From an uncultured Oscillospiraceae bacterium (GTDB lineage: Bacteria; Bacillota; Clostridia; Oscillospirales; Oscillospiraceae): a DNA stretch of 17,329 bases. The stretch's first letter is position 1. The number at the start of each line of letters is the position of its first letter. Shown piece after piece: positions 13,497 through 17,329 of the stretch. The position numbers and the translations under genes were made by a program. The stretch is taken from assembly GCA_910577805.1 (NCBI GenBank), contig CAJTOE010000036.1:1-17329 (forward strand), read 5' to 3'. The notes beneath the pieces were generated by a model. That model was not told the origin of the DNA. It did no database searches and worked only from the letters and a program-made list of their open reading frames with translations.

Positions 13497-14081
13497 ATGC
13501 TCAACTGGGTTTCGTTTCTTACCTACGCAGTCATAACAGCCATCACGCCAGGCCCGAACAACATCATGTCCATGTCCAACGGGAGCCGGAAGGGCTTTCG
13601 CGGGGCGCTGCCCTTCAACTTCGGCATCCTGGCCGGTTTTTCCATCGTAATGCTGGTCTGCACACTCTTTTGCACCATGGTCTCCACGCTCATTCCCAAA
13701 ATCAAAACCCCCATGCTGATTGCCGGCGGGCTGTACCTGCTCTACCTGGCCTGGGAGACCTTCCGCAGCTCCGGCCAGATCGAGGAGACCCGCACCAGAG
13801 ACGGCTTTTTGTACGGCCTGCTTCTGCAATTCATCAACCCGAAAATCTACATCTACTGCATCATGTCCATGGAGGCCTACATCCTGCCCTTTTACCAGGG
13901 GCAAATCCCTGCCCTGGTCGGCTTTTCTATCCTCCTGGCCCTCATCGGCTTTGCATCGACCCTATGCTGGTCGGCCTTCGGCTCGGCGTTCAAGCGGCTC
14001 TTCTCCACCCACGCAAAATTGGTCAATACAAGCATGGCGCTGCTTTTGGTCTACTGCGCCGTCTCCCTGTTTTTCGCATAA
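13497..14081 (+). CDS. LysE/RhtB-family amino-acid exporter
   Basis: 194 residues with about six membrane helices. The family motif TPGPNN is at residues 17-22, after the first helix, followed by the usual basic GSRKGFRGALPFNFGILAGF segment. Members export lysine, threonine, homoserine or related compounds using the proton gradient; the substrate cannot be told. ATG 13497 is preferred: AAAAGGA ends eight bases upstream. The in-frame ATG at 13488 would overlap that ribosome binding site and is rejected (it would add only three residues). It has its own strong promoter and a leader hairpin. No regulator gene (such as an LysG-type activator) is beside it, and I see no terminator before the mfd promoter. 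Confidence 0.9.
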   Translation: MLNWVSFLTYAVITAITPGPNNIMSMSNGSRKGFRGALPFNFGILAGFSIVMLVCTLFCTMVSTLIPKIKTPMLIAGGLYLLYLAWETFRSSGQIEETRTRDGFLYGLLLQFINPKIYIYCIMSMEAYILPFYQGQIPALVGFSILLALIGFASTLCWSAFGSAFKRLFSTHAKLVNTSMALLLVYCAVSLFFA

Positions 14082-14129
14082 ACCGCAGTATGTCCAGCGC
14101 CAGTCTCCAAGCATTCTTCCATTTTTCCC

Positions 14130-14159
14130 TTGACGCTAACCCTGCGCTTCCACTATACT
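14130..14159 (+). promoter_or_regulatory. Promoter of mfd
   Basis: TTGACG (14130-14135, 5 of 6) and TATACT (14154-14159, 5 of 6) are separated by 18 nt. The start would be near 14166, about 29 nt before the mfd ATG. The whole 14082-14194 gap between the LysE-family gene and mfd otherwise holds no gene. Confidence 0.8.
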
Positions 14160-14194
14160 GTAACCGAATCTATTTTTGAGAGGAGGCGCTTTTC

Positions 14195-17100
14195 ATGGAA
14201 CCCCTGCTCCAGGCCTTGGCCCAGGCCCCCTTGCTCCGGGAGCTGCTGGCTGTCATAGATAACGGCCGCTGTCCCGCCGCGCTGTCCGGCCTGTCCGCCA
14301 TCCACCGCGCCTGCCTGGCCGCCGCCCTGGGCCGGGAAACCGGCGCACCGGTGGTGCTGGTGTGCGCCGACGAGGCAGAGGCCGACCGGCTGGCCAAGGA
14401 CCTGTCCGCCCTGACGGGAGAGTCCGTCCCGACGCTGTCCGTCCGGCCCTTCAGCTTCCACAGCGGCATGACCGTCTCCCACCAGTGGGAGCAGCGGCGG
14501 CTGGCCCTGTTCGCCCGCCTCCAGCGGGAGGGCGTGCCCTTCCTGGTGGCGACCGTGGAAAGCCTCCTCCAGCGTACCCTGGACCCCGCCACCCTGAAGC
14601 GGGCCTGTCTGGAGCTGGCCCCCGGTCAGAGCTGCGCCCTCAACGCACTGGCAGACTTCCTCACCGCCGCCGGGTATACCCGCTGCGACCAGGTGGAGGG
14701 CGTGGGCCAGTTTGCCATGCGGGGCGGCATCGCCGACGTGTTTTCCCCCGGCATGGAACAGCCTGTGCGTATTGACTTCTTCGGGGACGAGGTGGACGCC
14801 ATGGGGGCCTTCGACCCGGCCACCCAGCGCCGGACCCACAACGTCGAACGGGTCCTGCTCCTCCCCGCCGCCGAGAGCCTGCCCCATTTGGCCCCCGGCG
14901 GCCTGTCCGCCATCCCAGTGGCCCCGGACGAACCCTTCGCGGCGGACCGCTACCTGCCCAAAATCTGCCCCAAAATGGCCACGGCGGCGGACTACCTGCC
15001 CCCGGAGGCCTGTGTGCTTTTGTGCGAGAGCAGCCGGGTAGCGGAGCGGGCCAAGAGCTGGCAGTGGCAGATGGACGAGGACGTGACCACCCTGCTGGAG
15101 CGGGGCGAGCTGGACGGGGACTGCGGCGAGCTGTCCCGGACCTTCGCCCAGCTGGTAGACGTGCTGACCCAGTGGCCCCTGGTCTATCTGGACTCCTTCA
15201 GCCGTTCAGCCTACCCCGCGCCCCCCAGAGCCATCCTGTCCGCCGCCGTCAAGCAGCTCCCCAGCTTTTCCACCGGCCTGGACGCGGCGGTGCAGGATTT
15301 GGCGGACTATCAGAAAAACGGCTTCGGCTGTGTGGTGCTCACCGCCAGCGACCAGCGTGCCCTGCATCTGCAAGCCGCCCTGCGGGAACAGAAGGTCCGC
15401 TCCGCCGTCACCTTCAAGCTGGAGAAAATGCCTGGGCCGGGACAGATCATCCTGACCACCGGCGGGCTGTCCGCGGGGATGGAGTGGCCGGAGCTGAAGC
15501 TGGTCCTCCTTACGGAAGGCTCTGCGGCGCCCGGAAAAAAGGCCCGTCCCCGGCGGGATACCTCCAACCGGCAAAGGCTCAAATCCTACGCCGACCTGTC
15601 CCCCGGCGACTTGGTGGTCCACGAGCATCACGGCGTAGGCCGCTATGTGGGCATGACCAAAATGGAGGTGGACGGGGTCCAAAAAGACTACGTTCAGATC
15701 GCCTACGCCGGAAGCGACGTACTCTACGTCCCGGCCACCCAGCTGGACTTGGTTTCCAAGTACATCGGCGGCGGCGAGGACGCCCAGGAGACCAAAAAGC
15801 TGTCCCGGCTGGGGGGGACCGAGTGGGAAAAGGCCAAAACCAAGGCCAAGCGCGCGGTGAAGGACCTGGCAAAAGGTCTGGTCCAGCTCTACGCCCAGCG
15901 CCAGCGCCAGCCCGGCTACGCCTTTGCGCCGGACTCCCCCTGGCAGCGGGAATTTGAGGAGCAGTTCGAGTACGCGGAGACCGAGGACCAGCTTCGCTGC
16001 ATCGAGGAGATCAAGGGGGATATGGAACGCCCTATCCCCATGGACCGGCTGCTGTGCGGGGACGTGGGCTACGGCAAAACGGAGGTGGCCTTCCGGGCCA
16101 TTATGAAGTGCGTGCTGGACAACAAGCAGGCGGCTATCCTCGTTCCCACAACGGTACTGGCCCGGCAGCACTACCTGAACGCCCTGCACCGCTTCGCCCA
16201 GTACCCGGTGAACGTGGACGTCGTCTCCCGGTTCCGCACCGCCGCCCAGATGAAGGAGACCTTACGCAGGGTGGAGGAGGGCCAGGTGGATCTGCTCATT
16301 GGCACCCACCGGCTGTTCAATAAAGATGTGAAGTTCAAAGACCTGGGACTGCTGGTGGTGGACGAGGAGCAGCGTTTCGGGGTGGCCCACAAAGAAAAGC
16401 TGAAGGAAAACTTCCGGCAGGTGGATGTGCTGACCCTCTCCGCCACGCCCATTCCCCGCACCCTCAATATGGCGATGTCGGGTATTCGGGATATGTCCAC
16501 CCTGGAGGAGCCGCCCGCAGGCCGCCGCCCGGTCCAGACCTACGTGCTGGAGCACGACTGGGGCATCCTGGGGGACGCCATGCGCCGGGAGCTGGAGCGG
16601 GGCGGGCAGGTGTACTACCTCCACAACCAGATCGAGACCATCGACCGCACCGCCGCCCGGCTCCAGACCATGCTGGGGGAGGGGGCGGCGGTGGGCGTGG
16701 CCCACGGGCGCATGAGCCAGGAGGCCATTGACAGTGTAATGAGCCGCATGACGGATGGGGAGATCAACGTCCTGGTCTGCACGACCATCATTGAGACGGG
16801 CATTGACCTGCCCAACGCCAATACGCTTATCATCGAAAACGCCGACCGGATGGGCCTGTCCCAGCTCCACCAGCTCCGGGGACGGGTGGGCCGGTCCAGC
16901 CGCCGGGCTTTCGCCTACCTGACCTACCGCCGGGGCAAGGTTTTGACCGAGGTTTCCGCAAAGCGTCTGGCCGCTATCCGGGAGTTTGCCGAGTTCGGCT
17001 CAGGCTTCAAAATCGCCATGCGGGATTTGGAGATCCGGGGCGCGGGCAATGTACTGGGGGCGGAGCAGTCCGGCTTTATGCTCAGTGTGGGTTACGATAT

Positions 17101-17329
17101 GTATCTAAAACTGCTGGAGGAAGCGGTGCTGACCGAGCAGGGGAAGGAGCTTCCTGCCCAGAGCGAGTGCGCGGCGGATTTTGCGGTGTCCGCCAACATC
17201 CCGGACCGGTATGTCCCCGCCCCGGAGCAGCGCATGGACCTGTACCGGCGTATCGCCCGTATCCGCAGCGAGGAGGAGGCGGACGAGCTGGTAGACGAGC
17301 TGATCGACCGCTACGGCGAGCCGCCCAGG
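14195..17329 (+). CDS. mfd: Transcription-repair coupling factor Mfd (3' truncated by the window edge)
   Basis: 1045 residues are open to the right edge with no stop; the family is about 1150-1180 long, so roughly 100-130 C-terminal residues (part of domain D7) are missing. Mfd binds stalled RNA polymerase, pushes it off DNA and recruits UvrA for excision repair. In order: a UvrB-like region (1 to about 340, with RGG at 176-178 in FAMRGGIADVFSPG), a CarD-like polymerase-interacting domain (from about 464, DLSPGDLVVHEHHGVGRYVG), then the RecG-like motor with Walker A GDVGYGKT (622-629), DEEQ (723-726), SATPIPRTL (749-), and GRVGRS (896-901). ATG 14195 has GGAGG eight bases upstream. Large overlapping frames on both strands are shadows. 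The usual neighbour pth is absent upstream. Confidence 0.97.
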   Translation, partial: MEPLLQALAQAPLLRELLAVIDNGRCPAALSGLSAIHRACLAAALGRETGAPVVLVCADEAEADRLAKDLSALTGESVPTLSVRPFSFHSGMTVSHQWEQRRLALFARLQREGVPFLVATVESLLQRTLDPATLKRACLELAPGQSCALNALADFLTAAGYTRCDQVEGVGQFAMRGGIADVFSPGMEQPVRIDFFGDEVDAMGAFDPATQRRTHNVERVLLLPAAESLPHLAPGGLSAIPVAPDEPFAADRYLPKICPKMATAADYLPPEACVLLCESSRVAERAKSWQWQMDEDVTTLLERGELDGDCGELSRTFAQLVDVLTQWPLVYLDSFSRSAYPAPPRAILSAAVKQLPSFSTGLDAAVQDLADYQKNGFGCVVLTASDQRALHLQAALREQKVRSAVTFKLEKMPGPGQIILTTGGLSAGMEWPELKLVLLTEGSAAPGKKARPRRDTSNRQRLKSYADLSPGDLVVHEHHGVGRYVGMTKMEVDGVQKDYVQIAYAGSDVLYVPATQLDLVSKYIGGGEDAQETKKLSRLGGTEWEKAKTKAKRAVKDLAKGLVQLYAQRQRQPGYAFAPDSPWQREFEEQFEYAETEDQLRCIEEIKGDMERPIPMDRLLCGDVGYGKTEVAFRAIMKCVLDNKQAAILVPTTVLARQHYLNALHRFAQYPVNVDVVSRFRTAAQMKETLRRVEEGQVDLLIGTHRLFNKDVKFKDLGLLVVDEEQRFGVAHKEKLKENFRQVDVLTLSATPIPRTLNMAMSGIRDMSTLEEPPAGRRPVQTYVLEHDWGILGDAMRRELERGGQVYYLHNQIETIDRTAARLQTMLGEGAAVGVAHGRMSQEAIDSVMSRMTDGEINVLVCTTIIETGIDLPNANTLIIENADRMGLSQLHQLRGRVGRSSRRAFAYLTYRRGKVLTEVSAKRLAAIREFAEFGSGFKIAMRDLEIRGAGNVLGAEQSGFMLSVGYDMYLKLLEEAVLTEQGKELPAQSECAADFAVSANIPDRYVPAPEQRMDLYRRIARIRSEEEADELVDELIDRYGEPPR

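Noticed and set aside
15022..15957. A 311-codon frame overlapping mfd on the same strand, and a 327-codon frame on the other
   Set aside because: The mfd frame is continuous through this region and carries its conserved domains; the others are Arg/Pro/Gly-rich shadows.

Overview
The window looks like chromosomal DNA of a GC-rich, low-oxygen Firmicute, most likely a gut member of the Oscillospiraceae (Flavonifractor/Intestinimonas/Oscillibacter type). This is inferred from several signs together: strong AGGAGG-type ribosome binding sites, TTG and GTG starts, compact operons on both strands, an anaerobe-type flavoprotein-rubredoxin fusion, HemW, and an intergenic palindromic repeat of a kind I recall from that family. 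No species can be named. Nearly everything is core or metabolic; there is no phage, CRISPR, IS or defence system.

Layout. (1) 1-1298, plus strand: the tail of an unknown gene overlaps a flippase-like membrane protein, closed by a terminator. (2) 5176-1322, minus strand: a five-gene operon with a near-consensus promoter and a strong terminator: murA, an unrecognised 134-aa protein, a WalJ-type metallo-hydrolase, rlmH, and a flavin reductase-rubredoxin fusion. (3) 6507-5253, minus: hemW on its own promoter. (4) 6544-6627: a cloverleaf-shaped palindromic repeat. It is followed by an AT-rich gene for a small secreted protein of unknown function, with its own promoter and terminator (6682-7213). 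(5) 9403-7212, minus: rpmE with promoter and terminator, then a second flavin reductase and hflX. (6) 9438-9489: G/C-run DNA between rpmE and a ZIP metal transporter (9555-10392, plus). (7) 13045-10441, minus: codBA for cytosine uptake and deamination, with a tandem 15-nt repeat over the codB ribosome binding site. (8) 13103-17329, plus: tRNA-Pro(GGG), a LysE-family exporter, and mfd, which runs off the right edge.

Working together. MurA makes the first committed peptidoglycan precursor, and WalJ is linked to cell-wall homeostasis in Firmicutes. RlmH, HflX, L31 and the tRNA serve translation and ribosome rescue. The rubredoxin fusion, the second flavin reductase and HemW are redox or cofactor proteins. 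CodB imports cytosine and CodA converts it to uracil plus ammonia. Mfd couples stalled transcription to DNA repair. The least explained parts are the secreted orphan beside the cloverleaf repeat, the 134-aa orphan in the murA operon, and three unusual non-coding structures (codB leader repeat, G-run block, LysE leader hairpin).
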